From an uncultured Halioglobus sp. (GTDB taxonomy: Bacteria; Pseudomonadota; Gammaproteobacteria; Pseudomonadales; Halieaceae): a stretch of DNA of 6,507 nucleotides. Below the pieces are notes generated by a model. It saw only the letters and a list, made by a program, of their open reading frames with translations. It was not told the DNA's origin and did not search any database. Below are positions 1 to 5,793 of the stretch, piece after piece. The stretch spans positions 1 through 6,507 of the forward strand of contig CAJQQW010000102.1 of assembly GCA_905480565.1 (NCBI GenBank), given 5' to 3'. Each line of letters opens with the position of its first letter. Within the stretch, counting starts at the first letter, position 1. Both the position numbers and the translations under genes were made by a program.

Positions 1-1179
1 GGAAATGACCGTGCTAAAAGCGGGAAACTGCGCGGCCAGCCCCAATGCCGTCGTCAGTAGCGCGGGAATCTGCGTCAATTGCATAAATATTAGCGCTTCG
101 CGATTACTGAGCCCCTGCAGCAACGCTTTACCTGCTTGCATCGAATCCTGAATAGCGCGGAATCGTTTCTCGGGATCCTCAACATTGGTGGCGAGGTTTG
201 CGGTTATGAAACCCACTGCATTACCTGCACCGTAGTCCCCCTTGTCCCTGAGCGAAACTGGCGCCATGGCTTTCAGCGAATGCGCTGGCAACTCATGGTG
301 CCCTTGCAAGTAGCGCCGTAACGCACCGGAGCACATTGCCAATACAATATCATTGACGGTTCCTCCGGTAGCCTCACAGACAGCCTTCACTCGCTGCAAG
401 TCCCAGGATTGCGCCACAAATCTGCGCGCGCCACCTACCCGAGTATTGATCGATGTACGTGGCACGTTGTGCCACGGTACCGAGAGGTTGCCGCTACGTC
501 CAAAAAATGCTCCACCGAAGCGTCGCAGGGCACCAAATAAGTGGACCGAGGTGTCGAACTGTTGCTTCAGTGCATCAGCAACCACTCGCAATTCGTTTTC
601 ATTTGGCACGACTCGGCGTTTTCGGCCAGCACCTATCGCCTTCAGATGCCGCTTGTAGGCAGTTTGTGACATCGGTAAATCGGAGCAGCGACTGGAGGGA
701 TCTGCAGAGCAAACACTCTGGGCAAGCTGCATAGAGGCAACACCATCTATGGCCGCATGGTGCATCTTCATATAGACCGCAAACTGGCGATTCTGCAATC
801 CCTCTATAACATGCAGTTCCCACAGTGGGCGACTGCGATCAAGCAGCGTGCTGTGAAGACGCGAAACCAACGCGAATAGCTCGCGGTAACGCCCTGGCTT
901 CGGTAAGGCAGAATGTCGGAAATGATAGTCGAGATCGAAGTGGTCATCTTCCTCCCAGTACAGCGGCCCAACCGGGCCGGCACGACCAGTGCTGACAAAC
1001 TCGCCAAAGGGACGCCGCAGATCTTTTGCGCCAGTGGGTCCAAGCTGGAGTGCTTCGGTAAAATCCAGCTCATCGACATCGTCCGGCAACGTATAGAGGC
1101 TAACCCCCCCAACATGCATGGGGGTTTCGCGCTTCTCCGCATACAGAAACGCGGCATCGGACAGATCAATTCTTCGCAT
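1..1179 (-). CDS. Wax ester synthase/diacylglycerol acyltransferase (WS/DGAT), C-terminus cut by window edge
   Basis: Translation from the ATG at 1179 down to base 1 is open for 393 residues with no stop. The protein shows the acyltransferase active-site motif HHAAIDG at residues 140-146 (HHxxxDG, second His is the general base in the family), PLWE at 118-121, and TVNDIVLA starting at residue 274, which holds the conserved ND pair. The N-terminus MRRIDLSDAAFLY is typical of the family start. Known members join acyl-CoA to fatty alcohols or diacylglycerol, making wax esters or triacylglycerol as storage lipid at the inner membrane face. The visible end, FSTVIS, lies just where family members continue into an NVPGP motif, so perhaps 60-90 residues are missing beyond the edge. 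An AAAGG ribosome binding site sits 7 bases before the ATG. The gene follows the molybdoenzyme in the same direction after a gap of about 200 bases, so cotranscription is possible but not shown. Substrate preference cannot be read from the sequence. Confidence 0.95.
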   Translation of the reverse strand, partial: MRRIDLSDAAFLYAEKRETPMHVGGVSLYTLPDDVDELDFTEALQLGPTGAKDLRRPFGEFVSTGRAGPVGPLYWEEDDHFDLDYHFRHSALPKPGRYRELFALVSRLHSTLLDRSRPLWELHVIEGLQNRQFAVYMKMHHAAIDGVASMQLAQSVCSADPSSRCSDLPMSQTAYKRHLKAIGAGRKRRVVPNENELRVVADALKQQFDTSVHLFGALRRFGGAFFGRSGNLSVPWHNVPRTSINTRVGGARRFVAQSWDLQRVKAVCEATGGTVNDIVLAMCSGALRRYLQGHHELPAHSLKAMAPVSLRDKGDYGAGNAVGFITANLATNVEDPEKRFRAIQDSMQAGKALLQGLSNREALIFMQLTQIPALLTTALGLAAQFPAFSTVIS

Positions 1180-1385
1180 AAGCTTGCCTTTAGTAAAATA
1201 AAATAAACGGCAGGACAGACAGTTTGCACGCTGTTGCGCAGTTCCCATTGTAGCGCAAATGACTCAAGCCGAAACAACTCCGCCACCGCAGCTGGCGAAA
1301 CACCGGCCCACTCTCAACAGGTACGATCAAGAGCGGCCAGCCCCTGAAGCCCTGAGTAGCAAGCAGGATATCGTCTAAACGCGCT
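1180..1385. other. Intergenic spacer between molybdoenzyme and WS/DGAT genes
   Basis: I see no gene here; the open frames crossing it are extensions of out-of-frame translations of the flanking genes. The left end carries the WS/DGAT ribosome binding site. At the right border a 12-bp perfect palindrome (CGCTTTAAAGCG, 1382-1393) covers the stop codon of the molybdoenzyme; it has no T-run after it, so I do not call a terminator. Confidence 0.5.
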
Positions 1386-2096
1386 TTAAAGCGGCGTAAT
1401 AGCGACCGGGATATTTCCCATCCTCGGCATGCCGGTGATGGGATCGAAGTCCACGTCGGTTCGCACAAGGCGGCCCGTGTTCGCACCGTGCTCAAGATAA
1501 CTGCTTTCGTCTTCCACCAGGCCACCAAAGGCATGAGCTATGGCGACAACACCACGCCGCAGTGTTGGATCTGACTCGACCATTGCAGAGATGCTGTCAT
1601 ATCGGGTGGCGATGCGCACCATATCATCCGCTGCAACGCCGATTTCGCACATATCGTCCGGGTGTATCCAGACTGGATTCCAGGGCCGCCCACCATTGAG
1701 TTTTTCTATGGAACGCCCCGACGAGTTCATGAAGTTATTGTGCCTGCGCGGAATATAGCGATACGGGAAATCGGGTGTATTCTGTAATGCTCGGTAATCC
1801 TGTTGATATACCTCAGCGAGTTGGTCAAGCATATCGCCATTGCCGCACTCCAGCCTGTCATCACACTCCGCCTCTCTTGGTTGTACAATGACTTCACTAT
1901 CAAAAACCTGGCCGTGGGGATATTTCTTGACCTCCGCAAGGGGTATCCGTGAATTAGCGCAGATCGCTTCACAGAAATCTTCCATGGTGGGCTTACTGCT
2001 TCGACTGACCGGCATGACTGCATACGGCGACTCTTGATACCGCGAAAAGCCAAACGCAATGGCAAACGTCAGCTCGAGGTCGAGATAATCGGCCAT
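1386..2096 (-). CDS. Molybdopterin oxidoreductase, C-terminal fragment (downstream of a frameshift)
   Basis: This frame encodes the C-terminal part of the enzyme whose N-terminal part lies at 2069-3580. The Met at 2096 gives 236 residues, but coding similarity in this frame extends 35 residues further upstream, to about 2201 (GTGIGFSDAYAQYSP onward), so the Met is probably internal rather than a real start. Residues 111-236 look like the C-terminal molybdopterin-dinucleotide-binding domain of the DMSO reductase superfamily: PYRYIPRRHNNFMNS (111-125), HPDDMCEIGVAADDMVRI (145-162, the usual 'hp.Da...gi.dGd.V.v' element), RRGVVAIAHAFGG (170-182) and GANTGRLV (204-211). Read as one protein with the upstream part the enzyme would be about 731 residues, a normal length for the family. 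The fragment alone lacks the iron-sulfur site and most of the cofactor-binding domains and would not be a functional enzyme. Confidence 0.88.
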   Translation of the reverse strand: MADYLDLELTFAIAFGFSRYQESPYAVMPVSRSSKPTMEDFCEAICANSRIPLAEVKKYPHGQVFDSEVIVQPREAECDDRLECGNGDMLDQLAEVYQQDYRALQNTPDFPYRYIPRRHNNFMNSSGRSIEKLNGGRPWNPVWIHPDDMCEIGVAADDMVRIATRYDSISAMVESDPTLRRGVVAIAHAFGGLVEDESSYLEHGANTGRLVRTDVDFDPITGMPRMGNIPVAITPL

Positions 2097-3580
2097 CTGA
2101 TAAAAGAAATCCCACTCCTCGACCAGATCAGACCCTCGCGGGACATCGGCGACGGCGGGAGAGTACTGGGCATACGCATCTGAAAAACCGATGCCTGTAC
2201 CAAGTACTTGATTGCCTCACCGCTCTGGCTCATACCGGGGGTTTCCAGAGTCTGCTTGCATGCAACAACGTAATCCGCAAGCCGCGCTGTACTGGACATT
2301 TCTACGTCCAGTGTGACAAGCAGGTCCAACGCCTCCATCGCTTTCTGCGTCTTGCGCTGATCGGGCCAGGCAGCCATCGGGTTCCCGCCGATACAAATGA
2401 GAGCCCTGACCTGTCCTTCGCCCGGTTGCAGAATCTCGTCCGCCAAAGCGGCCGTGGGCATACCCGCGGCAGTGTCAGTCAAACCGTGCACTCTGAGCTT
2501 TTCACCAAAACCCCAGGCCTTGAAGGGCGGGAATGGCTGCGCACGGGGCACATAAGCAGGCAACATGGCATTCGGACGCGTCACACGCTGTCCAGCCCGC
2601 GTGTAGGCACCGCAAACCGTATTAAGGCAAGCCAGGAGATATTCCTTCAGGTTGCAATACATCGAGAAGCTGGGGCCCGTGCCACTATTTGCATGACGCA
2701 CCCTCGCCTTTGCAAAAACACGGGCAGCATCCAGCAGTTTATCCTCTGGCACACCTGCACGGTCGGCAACATACTCAGGCGTATAGCCCTTCACAGCGGC
2801 GGACAGCCTGTCGAATCCTGTGACGTTAGCACGCACAAAGTCGCGATCGTACAGATTCTCGCTAATGATGATGTTTATCAGGCCGGCAAGGATTGCGTGA
2901 TCCTCTCCGGGGCGGCACTGCAAATGAATCGCCGCCTTGCGCGCCACGTCTGACACGCGCGGGTCAACAACAATGAGCTGCAGGCCCCTGCCCTGCGCGT
3001 CCTTGAGCTTTTGCGCTGGATTCTGACCGGGAATGCCCGCGGATTTTGAAATGATGGGGTTGTTCCCCAGTAGCATCCAGGCGTCGGCCTGTTCAAAATC
3101 CGGCTCGCCACCCAGCCACTTGCCATGCAGCGCCATAGAAATTTGTTTACCGGGCTGATCAATTGTATTCGACGTAAAAAACATGCGTGAGCCGATGGCG
3201 CGCAAGAAAGCGCTACCCATAGCCGCTGCCGTCGGCTGACCCGCATTGGGAGTCCCTACGTAACACGCTACAGCGCGAGGCCCGTGCTGATCAATGATAT
3301 CGCGGAGTCGCTGAGCGACCTCTCTGGCCGCCTCTGTCGAATCCAGAGGCAGGTGCGTACCATCTGCCTGCCGATGCAACGTCCGCAGCAACCTCCCCTC
3401 ATGATTATGGAGCTCTGGTAATGCCCTGCCCTTCGGACATGTATAACCGCGAAAGACCGGGTTGTCAGGATCTCCCGCCACCTGAGTGACCTTGCGTCGA
3501 CCATCGTCGTCCTCAACAGTGGCAAGGACCCCGCAGTGGGCGATACACAAGCGACAAATGGTGGGAACGATTTCAGCCAT
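2069..3580 (-). CDS. Molybdopterin oxidoreductase with [4Fe-4S] site, N-terminal fragment (frameshifted end)
   Basis: The first 459 residues are a molybdopterin bis-guanine-dinucleotide enzyme of the DMSO reductase superfamily. C9, C12, C16 and C48 (CRLCIAHC ... CPKG) form the N-terminal [4Fe-4S] motif, which transfers electrons from the molybdenum centre. The segment TSNTIDQPGKQ (136-146) lies where formate dehydrogenases and periplasmic nitrate reductases carry their Cys or Sec metal ligand; no Cys or Sec is present and D141 is a candidate. ADAWMLLGNNP and LQLIVVDPR are cofactor-binding elements, and KQTLETPGMSQSGEAIKY (from about residue 442) is a recognisable conserved block. After Y459 the frame departs from the family and ends after 44 unrelated residues, while the continuation sits in the neighbouring frame. 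No twin-arginine signal peptide is visible, so a cytoplasmic location is likely. No clear ribosome binding site precedes the ATG at 3580. The substrate cannot be assigned; formate-dehydrogenase-like annotation would be a guess. Confidence 0.93.
   Translation of the reverse strand: MAEIVPTICRLCIAHCGVLATVEDDDGRRKVTQVAGDPDNPVFRGYTCPKGRALPELHNHEGRLLRTLHRQADGTHLPLDSTEAAREVAQRLRDIIDQHGPRAVACYVGTPNAGQPTAAAMGSAFLRAIGSRMFFTSNTIDQPGKQISMALHGKWLGGEPDFEQADAWMLLGNNPIISKSAGIPGQNPAQKLKDAQGRGLQLIVVDPRVSDVARKAAIHLQCRPGEDHAILAGLINIIISENLYDRDFVRANVTGFDRLSAAVKGYTPEYVADRAGVPEDKLLDAARVFAKARVRHANSGTGPSFSMYCNLKEYLLACLNTVCGAYTRAGQRVTRPNAMLPAYVPRAQPFPPFKAWGFGEKLRVHGLTDTAAGMPTAALADEILQPGEGQVRALICIGGNPMAAWPDQRKTQKAMEALDLLVTLDVEMSSTARLADYVVACKQTLETPGMSQSGEAIKYLVQASVFQMRMPSTLPPSPMSREGLIWSRSGISFIRWPIISTSS
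2199..2206 (-). other. Frameshift junction in the molybdopterin oxidoreductase gene
   Basis: Read on the minus strand, the upstream frame gives EAIKY up to the codon at 2204-2206, and the downstream frame gives GTGIGFSDAY from the codon at 2199-2201. Only two bases (TT, 2202-2203) separate these codons, so restoring one base in the TTGG run would fuse both parts into one protein of about 731 residues. This is either a genuine one-base deletion that makes a pseudogene or an error in sequencing or assembly. The local sequence AAGTACTTGG has no X-XXY-YYZ slippery heptamer, so programmed -1 frameshifting is unlikely. Confidence 0.85.
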
Positions 3581-3860
3581 TTAAAACGTATCATTAATAA
3601 GTGAATCGCTGGATGTTAGCCTAGACATCTTGCACATACCAGCGCCAGCGGGCGATGTAGAGCGTTGACTGGATCAACTTGGCTTTCTTGCCCATGTCAG
3701 TGTCGACAGGCCCGGTGTATTGTCAATTTGGCCGCATTTTTTTGCACTCGGTTGACCTTATGAACACGGATAAGGCTGATGCCACAGCGGGTCACAGAGC
3801 GCACGTGGAGAGTGAAATCCGCGCACTCCCGCGCATTTTTTCGTGGGCGACCTCAGCTTC
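3581..3860. other. Intergenic spacer upstream of the molybdoenzyme
   Basis: I see no gene in these 280 bases; short open frames here have no recognisable content. The promoter of the molybdoenzyme (minus strand) should lie here, but I could not find a -35/-10 pair that I trust. No clear intrinsic terminator follows the stop codon of the small membrane protein at 3861. Confidence 0.5.
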
Positions 3861-4313
3861 CTAGAAGTCCGAATTACGGCGCCCGGAGTTTCTTCTGCCT
3901 TCGATATGTCCGGTCTGGATATGCATATTATGGGACACACCGAATATCGACCTGCGATCGTCACCACTGCGTCGATCGCGGTGGTGCACATATTTGCATT
4001 CACACTTTTCAAAATCGCAAAGAGGATGCGGAAGATGCGGGATATTATTGTCCTCTACGAGATAACGTTCGCCCTCGGTATCAGCAATCGCCACACAACG
4101 CACGGTGCCAGCTCGGATCGATACGGCGCGATAAGGGTTGGCTGGGTCGGCTTTTGAACCGACAAATGACCTGCCGCCGTGCCTCAACTTCGGCGTTTTC
4201 GTGGTTTGCCGCCAGATACTGATGAAAACCCCGCCAGAGATAAGCAAGGCGCTGGAAATGATCAAACCTGTTAAAAGCGACACATCACTCGTCCTAAGTA
4301 AACGGTCTTTCAT
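3861..4313 (-). CDS. Small single-pass membrane protein with Cys cluster and DRR repeats, function unknown
   Basis: A 150-residue protein begins at the ATG at 4313, preceded at a short distance of 3 bases by AGGA (TAGGATAA). Residues about 11-34 form one hydrophobic membrane segment. The following soluble part reads PYRAVSIRAG (60-69), C73, ERYLVEDNNIPHLP (82-95), then C99, C104 and C106 in LCDFEKCECKYVHH, and DRRSGDDRRS (113-122), ending in a second Arg-rich repeat GRRNSGRRNSDF (139-150). The pattern of an 'AVSI...C' block, a C-x4-C-x-C cluster and DRRxxxDRR resembles, from memory, small conserved hypothetical proteins of gammaproteobacteria, which supports it being a real gene. The cysteines might bind a metal or form disulfides, but the topology is undetermined. 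It is transcribed divergently from proteorhodopsin, with 336 bases between the two starts. I do not assign a function. Confidence 0.72.
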   Translation of the reverse strand: MKDRLLRTSDVSLLTGLIISSALLISGGVFISIWRQTTKTPKLRHGGRSFVGSKADPANPYRAVSIRAGTVRCVAIADTEGERYLVEDNNIPHLPHPLCDFEKCECKYVHHRDRRSGDDRRSIFGVSHNMHIQTGHIEGRRNSGRRNSDF

Positions 4314-4569
4314 TTATCCTACAACACTGCATCTTTTTTGCCATTCAAATACCTTTGCCAGGCTAAATTCACTAAAGCGCCGGTGCTATTCGCCTGCTCT
4401 ACGCTACAGCCACAGAAAATACGCGGGAGGCAAGCGGCGCAGCCCTATCGCAGCGAATTTTCGCACAAAGACTGGCTGAAGCGCTTATTGTTGCGCGCCT
4501 GTCGATAAATACTGAGTACCGCGTTGAGGGCTTCGCGAAAAAAACGCCCAAATAGAGATCTGAATTGAA

Positions 4570-4589
4570 ATTACGGTCGTAACCGTAAT
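4570..4589. promoter_or_regulatory. Perfect 8-bp inverted repeat upstream of proteorhodopsin, candidate operator
   Basis: The arms ATTACGGT (4570-4577) and ACCGTAAT (4582-4589) are exact reverse complements around a 4-base centre CGTA. The same stretch also contains TTACG followed by two direct copies of CGTAA (4578-4582 and 4584-4588), so it holds several possible half-sites. It lies 61 bases before the start codon at 4650 and overlaps the only plausible -35/-10 pair seen there. A regulator binding here could control the pump gene; a hairpin in the leader RNA is an alternative. No regulator family is identified. Confidence 0.45.
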
Positions 4590-4590
4590 A

Positions 4591-4612
4591 GCCGATGTTC
4601 GGAAAAATCGGC
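4591..4612 (+). promoter_or_regulatory. Second inverted repeat in the proteorhodopsin leader
   Basis: GCCGAT (4591-4596) and ATCGGC (4607-4612) can pair across a 10-base loop. Inside it, CCGA (4592-4595) and TCGG (4599-4602) can form an alternative small stem with a 3-base loop, so two mutually exclusive folds are possible. It sits about 25 bases before the ribosome binding site. Stems are short and the role is uncertain. Confidence 0.3.
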
Positions 4613-4637
4613 AAAAACTCCCTCTCTCATGGAACTT

Positions 4638-4641
4638 GAGG
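4638..4641 (+). promoter_or_regulatory. Ribosome binding site deciding the proteorhodopsin start
   Basis: GAGG lies 8 bases before the ATG at 4650. An in-frame ATG at 4629 lies upstream of this site and has no Shine-Dalgarno sequence of its own, so 4650 is the better start; it also places the signal peptide directly at the N-terminus. Confidence 0.8.
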
Positions 4642-4649
4642 ATATAAAA

Positions 4650-5432
4650 ATGATTAATCGTAAATTCTCGATGTTTACTGTTTTGATACTCACGCCGCTT
4701 CTTTTCATCAGCTCTGGAGCCTCGGCTGCAGGCGATTCAATGATGCTGCAATCCGGCGATTTTGTTGGTTATTCGTTCTGGCTTATCTCCATGGCCCTCG
4801 CGGCAGCGACCATCTTTTTCTTAATGGAATCCCTCCGAATCGGTGGGAAGTGGGCGACATCACTCACTGTGTCGGCGTTGGTAACCTTCATTGCCGCCTT
4901 CCACTACTTTTATATGAGGGAAGTGTGGGTGTCTACGGGCTCGACACCGACTGATTTCCGCTACATCGACTGGTTGCTGACCGTACCGCTCCTGATGATA
5001 GAGTTTTATCTCATACTGGCTGCTATCACAAAGGTGTCAGGCGGCATTTTCTGGCGATTGCTGATTGGAACGCTGGTCATGCTGATCCCAGGCTACATGG
5101 GGGAAGCTGGCTACCTCAACGCCACCGTAGGATTCGCCATTGGCATGGTCGGCTGGTTCTTCATCCTGTATGAAATCTTCTTTGGCGAGGCAAGTAAGGT
5201 CGCTGCAACACAAGCACCACCAGCGGTGCAAATGTCTTACACGCTCATGAAATGGACGGTCACGGTGGGCTGGGCGATCAACCCGGTCGGCTACTTCTTT
5301 GGTTACCTGGCGGGAGGCACCGATGAGGGCACGTTGAATATCGTGTACAACCTTGCAGACGTGCTGAACAAGATCGCCTTCGGGTTATTCATTTGGTACG
5401 CGGCAAATGCAGACACCACTGCGAAACACTAA
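4650..5432 (+). CDS. Proteorhodopsin, green-type light-driven proton pump
   Basis: A complete 260-residue type-1 (microbial) rhodopsin. Residues 1-26 are a hydrophobic signal peptide ending near ASA-AGD, followed by seven membrane helices. Compared with the classic green proteorhodopsin the numbering is shifted by 10: H85 (H75, pKa partner), R104, D107 (D97, proton acceptor), T111, E118 (E108, proton donor), D237 (D227) and K241 (K231, retinal Schiff base). The helix C motif is DWLLTVPLLMIEF, so the donor Glu and acceptor Asp mark an outward proton pump rather than a sodium (NDQ) or chloride pump. L115 occupies the position-105 tuning site, where Leu gives green and Gln gives blue absorption. 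F162 occupies the position corresponding to Trp138 of bacteriorhodopsin; a bulky residue there argues against a xanthorhodopsin-like carotenoid antenna. The gene stands alone, with its own terminator and no retinal synthesis genes in view. It acts in the inner membrane and builds proton motive force in light. Confidence 0.98.
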   Translation: MINRKFSMFTVLILTPLLFISSGASAAGDSMMLQSGDFVGYSFWLISMALAAATIFFLMESLRIGGKWATSLTVSALVTFIAAFHYFYMREVWVSTGSTPTDFRYIDWLLTVPLLMIEFYLILAAITKVSGGIFWRLLIGTLVMLIPGYMGEAGYLNATVGFAIGMVGWFFILYEIFFGEASKVAATQAPPAVQMSYTLMKWTVTVGWAINPVGYFFGYLAGGTDEGTLNIVYNLADVLNKIAFGLFIWYAANADTTAKH

Positions 5433-5455
5433 CCCGTAAAGGTTGAACAGATACC

Positions 5456-5482
5456 AAAGCCCCCACTCCGGGGGCTTTTTTA
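5456..5482 (+). terminator. Intrinsic terminator of the proteorhodopsin gene
   Basis: AAAGCCCCC (5456-5464) and GGGGGCTTT (5470-5478) form a perfect 9-bp stem with a 5-base loop, followed by a run of T to 5481. It begins 24 bases after the proteorhodopsin stop codon, so the gene is probably transcribed as a single-gene unit. Confidence 0.92.
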
Positions 5483-5793
5483 TTTCCCCCAAAACTTCGA
5501 TAGAACACGCCAGTGTGCACACTGGCCAACTGAATCTGGCACTCCTTCCACTCATCTCTTCACTTGCATCCTACACAACTGGTTTACGGATGAGACCGCA
5601 GCCGCAAAGCACCCTACTAGCCATTCGCTCTTGCCTGATGCACAAAGACTAGAAATGCCAGGACAAGTACGACTGGAGAAACTCTTTATCCGCAATTAAC
5701 ACGCTGTGAAGCATAGACTGATGCATGCGTATATCAGGCGCCTGTATCGTGCACTGGCTTCTGTAACCGAAAAAATAGAGTGTGGGTGTGGGT
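5483..5793. other. Convergent intergenic region
   Basis: About 310 bases lie between the proteorhodopsin terminator and the stop codon of the sulfatase-fold gene, which faces it. Apart from the palindrome at 5509-5526 I see nothing coding; open frames here are short, and one on the plus strand reads through the terminator. I found no clear T-tailed hairpin ending the minus-strand gene. Confidence 0.5.
5509..5526. repeat. 18-bp perfect palindrome
   Basis: GCCAGTGTGCACACTGGC is identical to its own reverse complement over all 18 bases. It has no T-run, so it is not an intrinsic terminator. It lies 28 bases beyond the proteorhodopsin terminator in a gene-free stretch. It could be a binding site for a dimeric protein or a cruciform-prone sequence; nothing in the context decides this. 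Confidence 0.6.

Larger units (their letters stand above)
4314..4649. other. Divergent intergenic region between the small membrane protein and proteorhodopsin
   Basis: This region should hold promoters for both divergent genes. The half next to proteorhodopsin contains two inverted repeats (4570-4589 and 4591-4612) and the ribosome binding site. TTGAAA at 4565-4570 and TAATAG at 4586-4591 could be a -35/-10 pair, but their 15-base spacing is short. An open minus-strand frame here (4399-4614) would need a TTG start and shows no recognisable content, so I do not call a gene. Confidence 0.55.

Noticed and set aside
2199..2212. Programmed -1 ribosomal frameshift in the molybdoenzyme
   Set aside because: The bases at the junction do not form a slippery heptamer and the family is not known to use frameshifting.
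2426..2953. 175-residue open frame on the plus strand
   Set aside because: It lies fully antisense to the conserved part of the molybdopterin oxidoreductase and has no recognisable protein content.
3812..3841. GCGC-flanked hairpin followed by a T-run (GCGCACTCCCGCGCATTTTTT)
   Set aside because: The stem is only about 4 bp, and the T-run is on the plus strand where no gene ends; it would not terminate the minus-strand gene.
3779..4222. 147-residue open frame on the plus strand
   Set aside because: It is antisense to the small Cys/DRR membrane protein, whose composition and membrane segment look like a real protein; this frame does not.
4399..4614. Minus-strand open frame in the region upstream of proteorhodopsin
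   Set aside because: It needs a TTG start, overlaps both inverted repeats, and shows no domain, signal peptide or membrane segment.
4629..4649. Upstream in-frame ATG as the proteorhodopsin start
   Set aside because: It lacks its own ribosome binding site, contains the one used by the ATG at 4650, and would put charged residues ahead of the signal peptide.
5443..5652. Plus-strand open frame after proteorhodopsin
   Set aside because: It starts before and reads through the strong terminator at 5456-5482, and its sequence is low in recognisable content.
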